64,000 bases of DNA from Parahaliea maris (GTDB lineage Bacteria > Pseudomonadota > Gammaproteobacteria > Pseudomonadales > Halieaceae), in NCBI RefSeq assembly GCF_008064665.1, contig NZ_VRZA01000006.1:62001-126000 (forward strand), in the 5' to 3' direction. Below the pieces are notes generated by a model. The model made no database searches and was not told the DNA's origin. It saw only the letters and a list, made by a program, of their open reading frames with translations. Shown piece by piece: positions 47,356-56,760 of the stretch. The first letter of the stretch is position 1, and each line of letters starts with the position of its first letter. The position numbers were made by a program, and so were the translations under genes.

Positions 47356-50300
47356 CTAGAGTTCAGGTTCCAGCTCGTCCTCCATGGAAATCGCTGTATC
47401 TCGAAATTGTATGTGGAACGCTTCTAACCTGGTTTTCAGGCTGCTTACATCCCCAGTTGCCTCGCCCTTTGCAATTTGTTCAATTAGAGAGCTTACATAC
47501 GCTACTCTATCTGCGCCAAGGTTTGCGCTCATCGATTTAATCGCGTGTGCAGATAGCCTCGTTGCATGCTTGTCTCCATCGCGAATAGCATGATCAAGTT
47601 CATCAAGCTTCTCCAGCATCTGAGTCTCATAGCTTTCCAAGAGGATGTTGAATATCCGCCGACCAGTAGATCTTTCAACCTCTCTAATGTTATCTACTGA
47701 CTTAGCATTTACTACATTAATGCTTTCAAATTCGACAAATAGGGTCGTGTCATCTATTCCCGTCGAATCCGGGATACCGTTAGCTAGTTGTGGCTCTGCA
47801 CACCTAGGGGCGCTACCAACTTGCCGTAAGCAATTTGTAAGTACTTCTAGCGTGTACGGTTTAGTGATGTAGTCGTCCATTCCGGCTGAGAAACATTTGT
47901 TCTGGTCTTCAGATGAGAGTCCTGCGGTTAGTGCAATTATTGGGGTTCTCTTCAAGTTGCGTCGAGCTTCATCTTCTCGAATTAAAGCAGTTGCTTCGAA
48001 GCCGTCCATTACAGGCATTTGACAGTCCATTAGCACTAGATCGAAGTGCTCTTTGTTGAATAGTGAGCAGGCTTCTTTCCCGTTTTTTGCTATTGTTACT
48101 GCGCAATTGAGCAATTGAAGCATCTCTGTAGCAATACGCTGATTGATTTCTACATCTTCCGCTACTAGCACTTTGTAACCATGCTCTGCGGAAATATCTC
48201 CGTGTTTCTTGGAAACGACTGGGTTCGGCCTTGAGTAGTCCAATTTCATCAAGCTATTCATGGAGGCGGTAAGATTTTCTAACGTGATGGGCTTGTTCAG
48301 CACAATCCAATTCTCTGGAACCTGTTGTGCATGTATTTTTGACAACTTACAGAGTGCAATTACTTTCTGGTCAGCTAATTCAGTTAGTTCTTGGGAATTC
48401 CTATTTCCGTAATAGTCTAGATCAATAAAAAGTGCTTTAGTGTTCTCAGTTGCTGATGGTGTTTTCAAGTCCTCGATTGAGTTGTAAACATTGAGACTAA
48501 GAATACCTAAACGTTGAAGGTGAGATTCCAGCATCTCTCCGACTCGTAGATCATTCGACAGAAGTCTCGCAGGAGAAGTATGTGGAAATGAAGCGGTGCT
48601 TCTGCCTGAAGGAGCTTCGAGCGCCTTAAAGCTCATTGTGAAAGTGCTTCCTTTCCCAGGCTCCGATGAGCACGTTAAGGACCCTCCCATTAGTTCCATG
48701 TACTGCTTTGAAATGGCCAGTCCTAACCCGGTGCCACCGTATTTTCTGGTGGTCCCCGCATCAGCCTGTTTAAATGCTTCAAATACACTTGTCTGTGTTT
48801 GTTCGTCCATTCCTATGCCGGTGTCTTCAACATCGATAGCAATAGAAATATTGTCACCTATTCGTTGTTTGATTTTTGCATGAATGGTGACGTGACCTGA
48901 TTCGGTAAACTTAATCGAATTGCTTACCAGGTTCATTAATGCTTGGCGGATCTTGGTTGAGTCAGCGAGAAGAATAGTTGGAATTTCTGGACTAATAATA
49001 TTGTGAATATCTATATTTTTTCTCGAGGCGGGTTCCCCCTGTAGATATGCTACTTGATCAATAACTTCGATAAGGGAAAATTCAGTAGTGTCTAGCTCTA
49101 TTTTTGCGGCTTCAATCTTTGAGTAGTCTAAAATTGAATTTATCAACGAAAGGAGTGACTCCCCACTTGTTTTCGCAGCCTCAGCAAATCTTTTCTGTTG
49201 TTCTGACAGATTCGTATGTAGTAATAGCTCGGTCATGCCAATCATTCCATGCATTGGCGTTCTAATTTCATGAGTCATTGTGGCCAGGAATTCAGATTTG
49301 GCTTGGTTTGCATCCTCGGCAGCACGCCTGGCTTCCTGGAGATCAAAGGTGCGCTCCTCGACTTTGAGTTCTAGCTCCTTTTGTCGTTCTCTGGACTGTT
49401 TAGCCTTATTGTTCTGACGTCTAAGAAAAAGTGCAATCAAACCTAGTGCGCCTAGAACGTAGCTGGTATAGGCCCATGGGCTTAACCAAGGTGCCGTTTT
49501 TACTGAAATATCGAGCCTAATACCTTGTGGGCTCCATACGCCATCAGAGTTGGACCCTTCTACTATCAGATTGTAATTACCGCTAGGCAAGCTTGTGAAT
49601 GAAATCGTCCTGTCGTTGCCTAGATCTACCCACTCCTCATTAAACCCCAAGAGCTTATAGCGGTATTGGTTTAGTGTAGGATTTGTATAGTCGAGGGAAG
49701 CAAATTTGAATGTTGCGAACTGAAAATCGTAATCCAAACTTATGCTAGATGAACCTTGTTCTGGTTCTTTATATAAGATTATGTCGTTTAGGATACGGAA
49801 TTCTGTGAGGCGTAAAGGTGGGAGGAACGAGCTTTTAATTAGGGTTCCGGCCTTAACAATATTGAATCCATGATTTCCTCCAAAATATATATCACCACTC
49901 TCTCTCTTGTATACGGCCGCATAGTTGAATTCTTTTCCTTGCAGTCCGTCGCTAACATCAAAGTTCTCAATGTCTTCCGAGATTGGATTAAACTTTGTAA
50001 GTCCCCTATTGTGAGAAAGCCAAAGGTTCCCCAAATCGTCACTACTTACTCCGTAGATATCTGCACTAGGTAGTCCTATATTCTCAGAGTACTGAACGAA
50101 ATTTCCCTTTTTTTTGCGTATCGAGGCTCGATCCCATTTATTCAGACCTCCGCTTTGTGTCCCAATCCAAAGTGTGCCAGCGGCATCTTCATGTAATGCC
50201 CACGCCATTGAACTTGATATAGAGGTTGGATCTGACGGATCGTAGTTGAAACGGGTGAATCGCCCTAGTTCAGGTTCAAAGAGATTTAATCCATTCTCAG

Positions 50301-51873
50301 TTCCAACCCAAATGTAGCCATCCGAGTCCTGCAGGAGCGCGATTACATTTTTACTGCTGATAGATTTTGGGTCATTTGGTATTGGTACATACTGGCGAAA
50401 TGTTTGGCTTGCATCATCGAATACGTTCAATCCACCACCGTATGTGGCGATTAGGAGAAGTCCATTTTCCGTACGCTTGATCGCTGTTACGCCATCCGAT
50501 CCTATTGAGTCAGGTTCTGACGTGTCGTGCTTGAATACTTTGGTCTTTCTTGATGAGAGGTCAATTCTGTTGAGGCCCCCTTTGAAGGTACCTGCCCAAA
50601 GGACATCAACATTGTCGGCGTACAAACTCATGACATTTGTATCAGACAATTTGTATATGTTTGTGGGGCTCTCGTCGTAAAATTCCTGAGAGTTTTGTTC
50701 TGGCTGGTATTTTGCTAATCCACTACTTGTCCCGATCCAAATATTCCCGCTGGAACCTTCTGTGAATGCGTATATAGGGTTTAGAGAGCTAGACGGCGAC
50801 TCAATTCGAGTGAACTTTGAGCGAGTGCCATATGCCAACCCTGCATATGTTCCTACCCAAATGATCCCGGATGCACTTTGATAAATTCTGGGGATTTGGT
50901 TGTCCGGTAAATTTGAGTTTCCACTGTGAATCCATGTGAATTCGTCCTTCTGAATATCAAGAACACTCACACCATTTCTTGTTGCCATCCATACATTGCC
51001 TGTTGAGTCTTGCATGGTCATATAAACTTGGGAGTCGGATATGCTGTCTCGCACCCCAGCGCCCTGATTTGGTGACGGCATGTATTGTTCGAATTTTGAA
51101 GTATGCGGATCAAATTTGATAACGCCTGACTCGAACGTGGAAATCCAAATATTTTTGTCTCTATCTGTCATTAAATGCGTCGGGCGAGTGGCAAGAATTC
51201 TTGGGCCCAGAGTTGACTCTATATCGATTTCCTCAATGGTTTTTGATTGTGTATCTATTCGAACAAGGCCCTGGTTGTCTATCGCCGCCCATATCAAGCC
51301 ATTCTCGGTCTCAGTAAAGGAAGTTGTTTCTGTTTGTATGCTTTGCTGCCTGAGGGGAAAGTGAGTAAAGGTTTCTGTGGATGGATTAAACTGACTGAAG
51401 CCGAATCCCGACTGGTAGCCGATCCATATGGAGCCGTCAGAAGCCCTGAAGATACACTTTATGGAGTTGGAGAGCGGAGTTTTTGAGGAGATGGAGTTCG
51501 CTGCTTGTATGGATGTGAAGCTTTGTGAATTTGGATCGTATTTATTCAGGCCCCCACCTGCAGTAGATATCCAGAGGTATCCATTTTTGTCTTCAACTAT
51601 CCCCGTGGTTAGTTGATGGCTAATTGACCCAGCAAACCGGTTAGATGCTCTAAATTCGATTACGCTATATCCGTCGTAGCGGTGCAGCCCTTCTTGGGTA
51701 AGTATCCAGATATATCCCGAGGAGTCTTGGAAAATATCTCGTACGGATTGCTGTGCTAGTTCGCGGGAAGCAGGGGATAACTGAAACGCGTAGTCTTGCG
51801 GTCGCAGGGCTTCAGATGCAGGTGTGTATAGAAGCAGCAGCGCAACGAATAGTAGTAAGCGCTTGCACAACAT
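47356..51873 (-). CDS. Giant hybrid sensor histidine kinase/response regulator with propellers
   Basis: The 1505-residue protein has a signal/anchor at residues 1-25, then repeated propeller units with WIGT/WIST blades to about 690. A Y_Y_Y domain (about 700-790) and one membrane helix (about 795-815) follow. The kinase core has H-box [12 protein letters not shown] with His868 and ATPase motifs [14 protein letters not shown] and [11 protein letters not shown] domain carries [13 protein letters not shown] (phospho-Asp near 1283) and an Hpt domain carries [12 protein letters not shown] (near 1443). A four-step phosphorelay is therefore complete. The cognate final regulator is not evident nearby except the GGDEF-EAL proteins. 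DNA is markedly AT-rich. Confidence 0.92.
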   Translation of the reverse strand: MLCKRLLLFVALLLLYTPASEALRPQDYAFQLSPASRELAQQSVRDIFQDSSGYIWILTQEGLHRYDGYSVIEFRASNRFAGSISHQLTTGIVEDKNGYLWISTAGGGLNKYDPNSQSFTSIQAANSISSKTPLSNSIKCIFRASDGSIWIGYQSGFGFSQFNPSTETFTHFPLRQQSIQTETTSFTETENGLIWAAIDNQGLVRIDTQSKTIEEIDIESTLGPRILATRPTHLMTDRDKNIWISTFESGVIKFDPHTSKFEQYMPSPNQGAGVRDSISDSQVYMTMQDSTGNVWMATRNGVSVLDIQKDEFTWIHSGNSNLPDNQIPRIYQSASGIIWVGTYAGLAYGTRSKFTRIESPSSSLNPIYAFTEGSSGNIWIGTSSGLAKYQPEQNSQEFYDESPTNIYKLSDTNVMSLYADNVDVLWAGTFKGGLNRIDLSSRKTKVFKHDTSEPDSIGSDGVTAIKRTENGLLLIATYGGGLNVFDDASQTFRQYVPIPNDPKSISSKNVIALLQDSDGYIWVGTENGLNLFEPELGRFTRFNYDPSDPTSISSSMAWALHEDAAGTLWIGTQSGGLNKWDRASIRKKKGNFVQYSENIGLPSADIYGVSSDDLGNLWLSHNRGLTKFNPISEDIENFDVSDGLQGKEFNYAAVYKRESGDIYFGGNHGFNIVKAGTLIKSSFLPPLRLTEFRILNDIILYKEPEQGSSSISLDYDFQFATFKFASLDYTNPTLNQYRYKLLGFNEEWVDLGNDRTISFTSLPSGNYNLIVEGSNSDGVWSPQGIRLDISVKTAPWLSPWAYTSYVLGALGLIALFLRRQNNKAKQSRERQKELELKVEERTFDLQEARRAAEDANQAKSEFLATMTHEIRTPMHGMIGMTELLLHTNLSEQQKRFAEAAKTSGESLLSLINSILDYSKIEAAKIELDTTEFSLIEVIDQVAYLQGEPASRKNIDIHNIISPEIPTILLADSTKIRQALMNLVSNSIKFTESGHVTIHAKIKQRIGDNISIAIDVEDTGIGMDEQTQTSVFEAFKQADAGTTRKYGGTGLGLAISKQYMELMGGSLTCSSEPGKGSTFTMSFKALEAPSGRSTASFPHTSPARLLSNDLRVGEMLESHLQRLGILSLNVYNSIEDLKTPSATENTKALFIDLDYYGNRNSQELTELADQKVIALCKLSKIHAQQVPENWIVLNKPITLENLTASMNSLMKLDYSRPNPVVSKKHGDISAEHGYKVLVAEDVEINQRIATEMLQLLNCAVTIAKNGKEACSLFNKEHFDLVLMDCQMPVMDGFEATALIREDEARRNLKRTPIIALTAGLSSEDQNKCFSAGMDDYITKPYTLEVLTNCLRQVGSAPRCAEPQLANGIPDSTGIDDTTLFVEFESINVVNAKSVDNIREVERSTGRRIFNILLESYETQMLEKLDELDHAIRDGDKHATRLSAHAIKSMSANLGADRVAYVSSLIEQIAKGEATGDVSSLKTRLEAFHIQFRDTAISMEDELEPEL

Positions 51874-52017
51874 CCGAGACAGTCCCTTTCAGTGTCGAGG
51901 CAACTATGTTAATGGATGCGTGAAGGAATTGTGAAATAAATTGATTGAGTTGTGAGAAGGTTATAAATAGCGTGCCGGGGGAGGCAGAAATCCCCCGGCT
52001 TGCAAATTTATTCCTAA

Positions 52018-52569
52018 CTAGCGGATACCCCAGCGATAACCGGTTTGCTCAGCGAAGCTTCGAATGCCCCAGCGGTAGCCAGACTGATCCGAGTTGCTGC
52101 GGATACCCCAGCGATACCCCGACTGGTCGGCGAAGCTGCGAATACCCCAGCGATAACCTGACTGGTCGGCAAAATTACGAATACCCCAGCGGTAGCCTGA
52201 TTGCTCGGGGTTGGACATGGTCGCCCAGTTGTAGTCACTTCCAGAGGCAACTTGCTGGCCTGATTTTTGGTTAACTTGGCCGTGTGATGCCCACTTATAT
52301 CCATTGGTCGGGGCAGGTTGGCTATCCCAGGTCGCTACCTCGACATTTGTGCTCTCAGAGGAGTTTGTTGTAGCCCACTTGTAAGAAGAGGTATTGGCGG
52401 AGTAGCGATTTTCACCGGCTAAGGCTTGGCTAGCGATGCTGTGGCTCACATTTGCCACAACTTTGCTTGAAGTTGTGGATTCAGCCATAGCTGACGTAGA
52501 GAGAGCACTTAGTGCTACCGCGGTACAAATTGCTCCAGTGCACACTTTGACCAATTTGAATGCTTTCAT
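52018..52569 (-). CDS. Secreted protein with C-terminal tandem SGYRWGIR repeats
   Basis: The 183-residue protein starts at the ATG at 52569. Residues 1-29 are a signal peptide (...STSAMA). Residues 124-183 are five units of 13 residues with core SGYRWGIR and linker NFADQ, SFADQ, SNSDQ or SFAEQ; the last unit is just TGYRWGIR and ends the protein. Degenerate upstream units (SSYKWATTN, NGYKWASHG, SDYNWATMS) share Tyr-x-Trp. I do not know this family. Repeat units at the very C-terminus, with no domain after them, look like a multi-copy peptide precursor or a repetitive surface fibre. It lies between the S8 protease and the hybrid kinase. Confidence 0.8.
   Translation of the reverse strand: MKAFKLVKVCTGAICTAVALSALSTSAMAESTTSSKVVANVSHSIASQALAGENRYSANTSSYKWATTNSSESTNVEVATWDSQPAPTNGYKWASHGQVNQKSGQQVASGSDYNWATMSNPEQSGYRWGIRNFADQSGYRWGIRSFADQSGYRWGIRSNSDQSGYRWGIRSFAEQTGYRWGIR
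52021..52200 (-). repeat. Five 39-bp tandem repeats encoding SGYRWGIR units
   Basis: Unit 1 begins at 52200 and the fifth, shortened unit ends at 52021 next to the stop codon. Units vary at synonymous positions (TACCGC and TATCGC, GGTATT, GGTATC and GGCATT), so the protein sequence is kept while the DNA drifts. This is a sign of purifying selection on the peptide. Confidence 0.9.
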
Positions 52570-52887
52570 TGTTCTGCCCACCAATAATTAATTTCTGATC
52601 TTCTCTTCCACATCCTTTCCAGGTGCTCTTTGTGACCTGGTTCCCTAATTCACATCCGTCCCTGAGATGCTAGTCACAGCCATTAATTGTGACGCTTGAC
52701 TTTGTTATACGGATGCGAGTGAAAAGGTTGAAGGGTGGTACATACCCATTTTGGGTTAGTAGGCGAGTCGGAGATTGTGTGCGGGCCAGTTGGCCTAATT
52801 AGGCCGGAATGTAAGTTATTGATTTATAGGAGATAAGCGGGGGGTTTTTGCGGTACCGGCAGATCGTGAAATTTGACCGTTTGCGGG
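52570..52887. other. Intergenic region between repeat gene and S8 protease
   Basis: No gene is visible in these 318 bases. An inverted repeat GTCACA-N9-TGTGAC at 52673-52693 and another TGTGAC at 52631 lie in the likely promoter or leader of the repeat gene on the minus strand. No strong terminator for the protease gene was found. Confidence 0.4.
52673..52693. promoter_or_regulatory. Inverted repeat GTCACA-N9-TGTGAC
   Basis: A 21-base inverted repeat lies 104 bases upstream of the repeat-protein start. Its half-sites resemble CRP half-sites but in the reverse order, so it is not a normal CRP site. It could be an RNA hairpin or another operator. Confidence 0.3.
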
Positions 52888-54858
52888 CTATTTTTTGCTC
52901 GGCGGTGGTTGTGAGAGGCGTTCGATAATGGCGCGTTCCTCTTCGTATTGCCCCGGCCAGTCGATGGGGGAGGTGTTGGCCAGTGGGGCGCCGGATCGTT
53001 CGATATGCGCCTTTACGCCCCACCGGCGGTTGTCGCTCATGCCCTTCTCGGTGGCCTCTCCGGCATAGAGTTCCTTAAGCCCTGGCAGGCTTGCTTCACC
53101 TTCTTCAGAGACGATTGCTGGGCCCTCATAGTGCTGTGCATTGTCGATTTCGGATGTGATGTCCATGCCGACATTGCCGCAGCCCCGTTTACCCAAAGTC
53201 ACTGCGCGGGTGGCGTTAACGTATCCGTTCCCCTGCTGGAACGGACTGTAGGAGAAGCGCCCGTCATTGTTGATAGCGGGTTCGGCGCTGGAGGTCAGTT
53301 TGCACTTGATGTCGTCCGGTGAAAGGTCCGGCTCAAGCTGCAGCAACAGGGCTGCGATGCCGCTCACCAGCGCGCTGGCCTGCGAGGTCCCTGTCATGAC
53401 AAATTCACCGGTACTCAGGATGTAATCCGGGTGCTCCAGCGTCAGGGTGGAACCCGGGCGGGTAAGGCCTGCAATGTGGCCCCCCGGGGCAACGATGTCG
53501 GGCTTGATGTGGGCACTGGGGGTGGGGCCGCGGGAGGAAAAATCCGGGATGTAGTCGTCGTTCCTGTTATCGGGAGTCCAGGAATCGGTTACCGCGCCCA
53601 CGGTAATGATGTAGGGCAGGTTACCCGGGGAGCCAATGCTCATGGGCTCTGGTCCTTCGTTTCCAGCGGCGGCCACTACGACGATCCCGGCATGCCAGGC
53701 CCGCATGACAGCCTGGTTGATGGGGTCCAACCAATAGGGCCAGCGTGGGCGGGCGGCGAAAGAGAGGTTCATCACGCGAATGTTCAGGGCCTCGCGCTGG
53801 TCAACGATCCACTGGATGCCGCGCACAATATCAAGAAAATCACCTTGCCCCGATTTGTTGAAAGCCCGCACGGCCACGATATCGACATCCGGGGCAATGC
53901 CCATAAAGCTTCGCGTTTTCTTCCCGTCGTGGGTAACCGGGCTACTGTTGGCCAGCACGCTGGTCATATGGGTGCCGTGCCCGCTCTCGTCAAACACCTC
54001 CTGGCCCGTTACGTTGGCGATCGCATCGTAGCGACCCGTGACGCGGTAGCGCCCCAGGGTGTTGTGGCTCAGTGAGGCGTGTTCCCACAGCCCGGAATCG
54101 AGCACTGCCACGGTGACGCCCTGTCCGGTAATCCCGAGTTGATGCAGGGCCGATGCTCCGGCAACAGAGGGGAAATAGGTGTCGGTGCCGTAGGTCGCAT
54201 ACCCGGGTATCAGTTCGGCAGCGCAGCCCTCCCTGAAACGGGCGCTCAGGCTGATCTCGTGTTGCTGCAGCGGCGCCCTGGCGTCGGCGGGGTGGTCAAA
54301 CCGCAGGGCCACGAGGCTGCTGAGCCCCGGGGTGAGTGGTGTGCTGCCGCTGATCTCAAGCGTGAGGCTGCGGGATGCCTTATCGACTTCCGGGGTATAG
54401 GGAAGGAGCTTGCCGTCGTAGTACACGCCCTGCAAAGCGCCAAGCCGTTCTGGCCATTGCAGTTCCAGCGTCTGTAGGGAAACGTCTGCCTCTCCCTTGT
54501 TGTAGAGCTGCCAGCGCAGGGCATTGGAGCTGATTTCCAGTTCCAGGGCGCCGCCGACATTGCACAGTTCAGGCTCCTCTTCTGCCGGCGCCAGTGCCAG
54601 GTCGTCGATATGGCGAGTCACCAGCGGCGAGAGGAGGACGCCGTCGAGTTGATCTCGCGTCAGAACGGCACCTATGGCATTGATAATGTGCAGGTCGTGG
54701 GTGACGATGCCGCCGCGCTGCCGGACCAGGGCGGCCAGTTGTTCGCTGGACTCGCCCTGCAACATGACCCGCAACAACTCGTCTTCCGCGCTGGCCTGCC
54801 TCCCGAGTGAAAGAAGTGTCAGGGTCACAGTGGCCAGGCAGTGAATAACGCGAGCCAT
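52888..54858 (-). CDS. Secreted subtilisin-family (S8) serine protease
   Basis: The 656-residue protein has a signal peptide (cleaved after about residue 24, RQASA). An N-terminal region of about 220 residues follows, which may be a propeptide plus a beta domain. The catalytic triad is complete: Asp254 in VAVLDSGLW, His294 in GHGTHM, Ser492 in GTSQASALVSG, with oxyanion Asn400 in AAGNEG. The C-terminal tail is acidic and contains NRRWGVK at about residue 610, which resembles the RWGI repeats of the next gene. It is probably active in the periplasm or outside the cell. A link to processing of the repeat protein is inferred from position and motif only. Confidence 0.92.
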   Translation of the reverse strand: MARVIHCLATVTLTLLSLGRQASAEDELLRVMLQGESSEQLAALVRQRGGIVTHDLHIINAIGAVLTRDQLDGVLLSPLVTRHIDDLALAPAEEEPELCNVGGALELEISSNALRWQLYNKGEADVSLQTLELQWPERLGALQGVYYDGKLLPYTPEVDKASRSLTLEISGSTPLTPGLSSLVALRFDHPADARAPLQQHEISLSARFREGCAAELIPGYATYGTDTYFPSVAGASALHQLGITGQGVTVAVLDSGLWEHASLSHNTLGRYRVTGRYDAIANVTGQEVFDESGHGTHMTSVLANSSPVTHDGKKTRSFMGIAPDVDIVAVRAFNKSGQGDFLDIVRGIQWIVDQREALNIRVMNLSFAARPRWPYWLDPINQAVMRAWHAGIVVVAAAGNEGPEPMSIGSPGNLPYIITVGAVTDSWTPDNRNDDYIPDFSSRGPTPSAHIKPDIVAPGGHIAGLTRPGSTLTLEHPDYILSTGEFVMTGTSQASALVSGIAALLLQLEPDLSPDDIKCKLTSSAEPAINNDGRFSYSPFQQGNGYVNATRAVTLGKRGCGNVGMDITSEIDNAQHYEGPAIVSEEGEASLPGLKELYAGEATEKGMSDNRRWGVKAHIERSGAPLANTSPIDWPGQYEEERAIIERLSQPPPSKK

Positions 54859-54869
54859 GCTGCTATGGA

Positions 54870-56675
54870 TCAGGCCTGTGCGAATCGGGTCAGTACAGGA
54901 TTGAAGTCCTGCTTCAGCAAGGTGGGAACGTCCTCAGGATAGATCGGACGTGAAAAATAGTAGCCCTGGAGCAGGTCGCAGTCGCGCTTGAGCAGATAGC
55001 TCAGTTGCTCCTCGGTTTCGATCCCTTCCGCAATGACCTGCAGATTGAGTGACTTCGACAAGGCCATGATGGCATCGACGATTGCGGCGCCGTCCGGGCT
55101 GTCCAGGTCGGTCACGAAACTCTGGTCGATTTTCAGGGTGTCGATGGGGAAACGTTTGAGGTAGCTGAGGGATGAGTAGCCGGTACCAAAGTCATCTACC
55201 GCCAATGCCAGCCCCAGCTTTTTCAGCTCGCGGAGCTTGGCGATGTTGGTGGGTGCGTCGGTCATAATCGCGCTTTCAGTGAGTTCCAACTCCAGGCGGC
55301 TGGCAGCAAGGCCAGCTTTCCCCAGGATTGTGGCGACCTGGGCGGCCAGGTCCCGCTGGCTGAACTGCATGGACGAAATGTTCACGCTTACCCGGAACTG
55401 GGGCAGCGAGAGGGTATCCCAGTAGGCGCAGTGCCTTGCCACTTCCTCGATCACCCACTTGCCGAGCTCGATAATCTGCCCGGTGCGCTCCGCTACCGGA
55501 ATGAATTCGTTGGGAGGAACCATGCCGCGGACGGGGTGTTTCCAGCGCACCAGCGCTTCCAGGCTCACCACATTGCCGGTCCGGGTGCAGACCTGGGGCT
55601 GGTAGCGCAGCTCCAACTCCTGGTTCTGCATGGCGTGGCGCAACTCCTCTTCCATCTTGAGTTGCTCTACCGCCTTGGCGTTCATTTCTTCGTTATAGAA
55701 ACGGTAGCAGGCGCGCCCCTCGGCCTTGGCGGCGTACATCGCGGTGTCTGCATTGCGCACCAGGCTGTCGGGATCGGTGCCGTCCTGGGGGTACAGGGCA
55801 ATGCCGATGCTCGGGGTGACTACCGGGTTGTGGGATTGCAGGGCGATCGGCTCAGACAGGCTGCGCAGGATGCGTCGGGCCACGGTTTCCACGTGGTCGG
55901 TGTGGGGTACATCCGACAGCACCACGGTAAACTCGTCTCCGCCCAGGCGCGCAATTTCTGTGCTCGCATCCACCATGTCCTCCGCATTCTCATCGGAGAA
56001 GTAGTTGATCGCGTCGTCCTCGCGCAGCTCGCTGCTCAGGCGTTTGGCAATCTCCACCAACAGGCGGTCGCCGCGGCCATGTCCGATAGAGTCGTTAATC
56101 CGCTTGAAGTGGTCCAGGTCGATGAACATCAGCGCGGCGTTGGAGCCGCGGCGCTGGCTGCGCTTGAGAATACGATTCAGCTGCTCGTTGAAGCTGCGCC
56201 GGTTGGGCAGGCTGGTGAGGGGGTCGTAATACGCCAGATAGCGCAGGCGGTCTTCCTGGCGCTTGAGCGCGTTGAAGGCATTGCTGGCGCGCAGCATGTA
56301 CTGCACGTCGCGCCCGAGTAGCGACCAGTTGACCGGCTTGGTCTTGTACTGGGTGGCGCCGGCTTCAAATCCCTGGTCGATGGACTGGCGGTCATCCGAG
56401 CCGGTGACGATCATGATGGGGATGGATTCGCCCTGGGGCATCTGGCGGATACGTTTGCAGACCTCCAGCCCGCTCATGCCCGGCATTTCCACGTCCAGGA
56501 AAACCAGGTCGGGCCGCTCGCGCACGAATACGTCGATGGTCTCGGGGCCATTGCTGGCCTCAACCACGGTCATGTCCTCGGCTTCCAGGCACTGGCGCGT
56601 CAGCAGCCGGACGTTGATGTCGTCGTCGCTGACCAGAATTTTGGCGCGGAGCCGGGACGGAGTATCAGGTGGCAT
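54870..56675 (-). CDS. Response regulator with GGDEF and EAL domains
   Basis: The 601-residue protein has an N-terminal REC domain (LVSDDDIN, phospho-Asp61 in LVFLDVEMPGMSG, TKPVN Lys), a GGDEF domain with intact RLGGDEF near 244, and an EAL domain with intact EALVRW near 372 and DDFGTGYSSLSYL. Both cyclic-di-GMP synthesis and breakdown motifs are present, so the net activity is unclear. It lies 11 bases upstream of the S8 protease gene in transcription order and may be cotranscribed with it. It could receive phosphate from a nearby kinase. Confidence 0.93.
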   Translation of the reverse strand: MPPDTPSRLRAKILVSDDDINVRLLTRQCLEAEDMTVVEASNGPETIDVFVRERPDLVFLDVEMPGMSGLEVCKRIRQMPQGESIPIMIVTGSDDRQSIDQGFEAGATQYKTKPVNWSLLGRDVQYMLRASNAFNALKRQEDRLRYLAYYDPLTSLPNRRSFNEQLNRILKRSQRRGSNAALMFIDLDHFKRINDSIGHGRGDRLLVEIAKRLSSELREDDAINYFSDENAEDMVDASTEIARLGGDEFTVVLSDVPHTDHVETVARRILRSLSEPIALQSHNPVVTPSIGIALYPQDGTDPDSLVRNADTAMYAAKAEGRACYRFYNEEMNAKAVEQLKMEEELRHAMQNQELELRYQPQVCTRTGNVVSLEALVRWKHPVRGMVPPNEFIPVAERTGQIIELGKWVIEEVARHCAYWDTLSLPQFRVSVNISSMQFSQRDLAAQVATILGKAGLAASRLELELTESAIMTDAPTNIAKLRELKKLGLALAVDDFGTGYSSLSYLKRFPIDTLKIDQSFVTDLDSPDGAAIVDAIMALSKSLNLQVIAEGIETEEQLSYLLKRDCDLLQGYYFSRPIYPEDVPTLLKQDFNPVLTRFAQA

Positions 56676-56760
56676 ATGTAGTTATGACCGGGCCCATTCG
56701 GTTTGCCTCTAGGCTACCACTACCGCCTGTGTAAACCCAGCGGGAGGCCGGTTTAAAGCA

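Noticed and set aside
52673-52693. CRP-binding site upstream of the repeat gene
   Set aside because: The half-sites occur as TCACA then TGTGA, which is the reverse of the TGTGA-N6-TCACA order of CRP sites.
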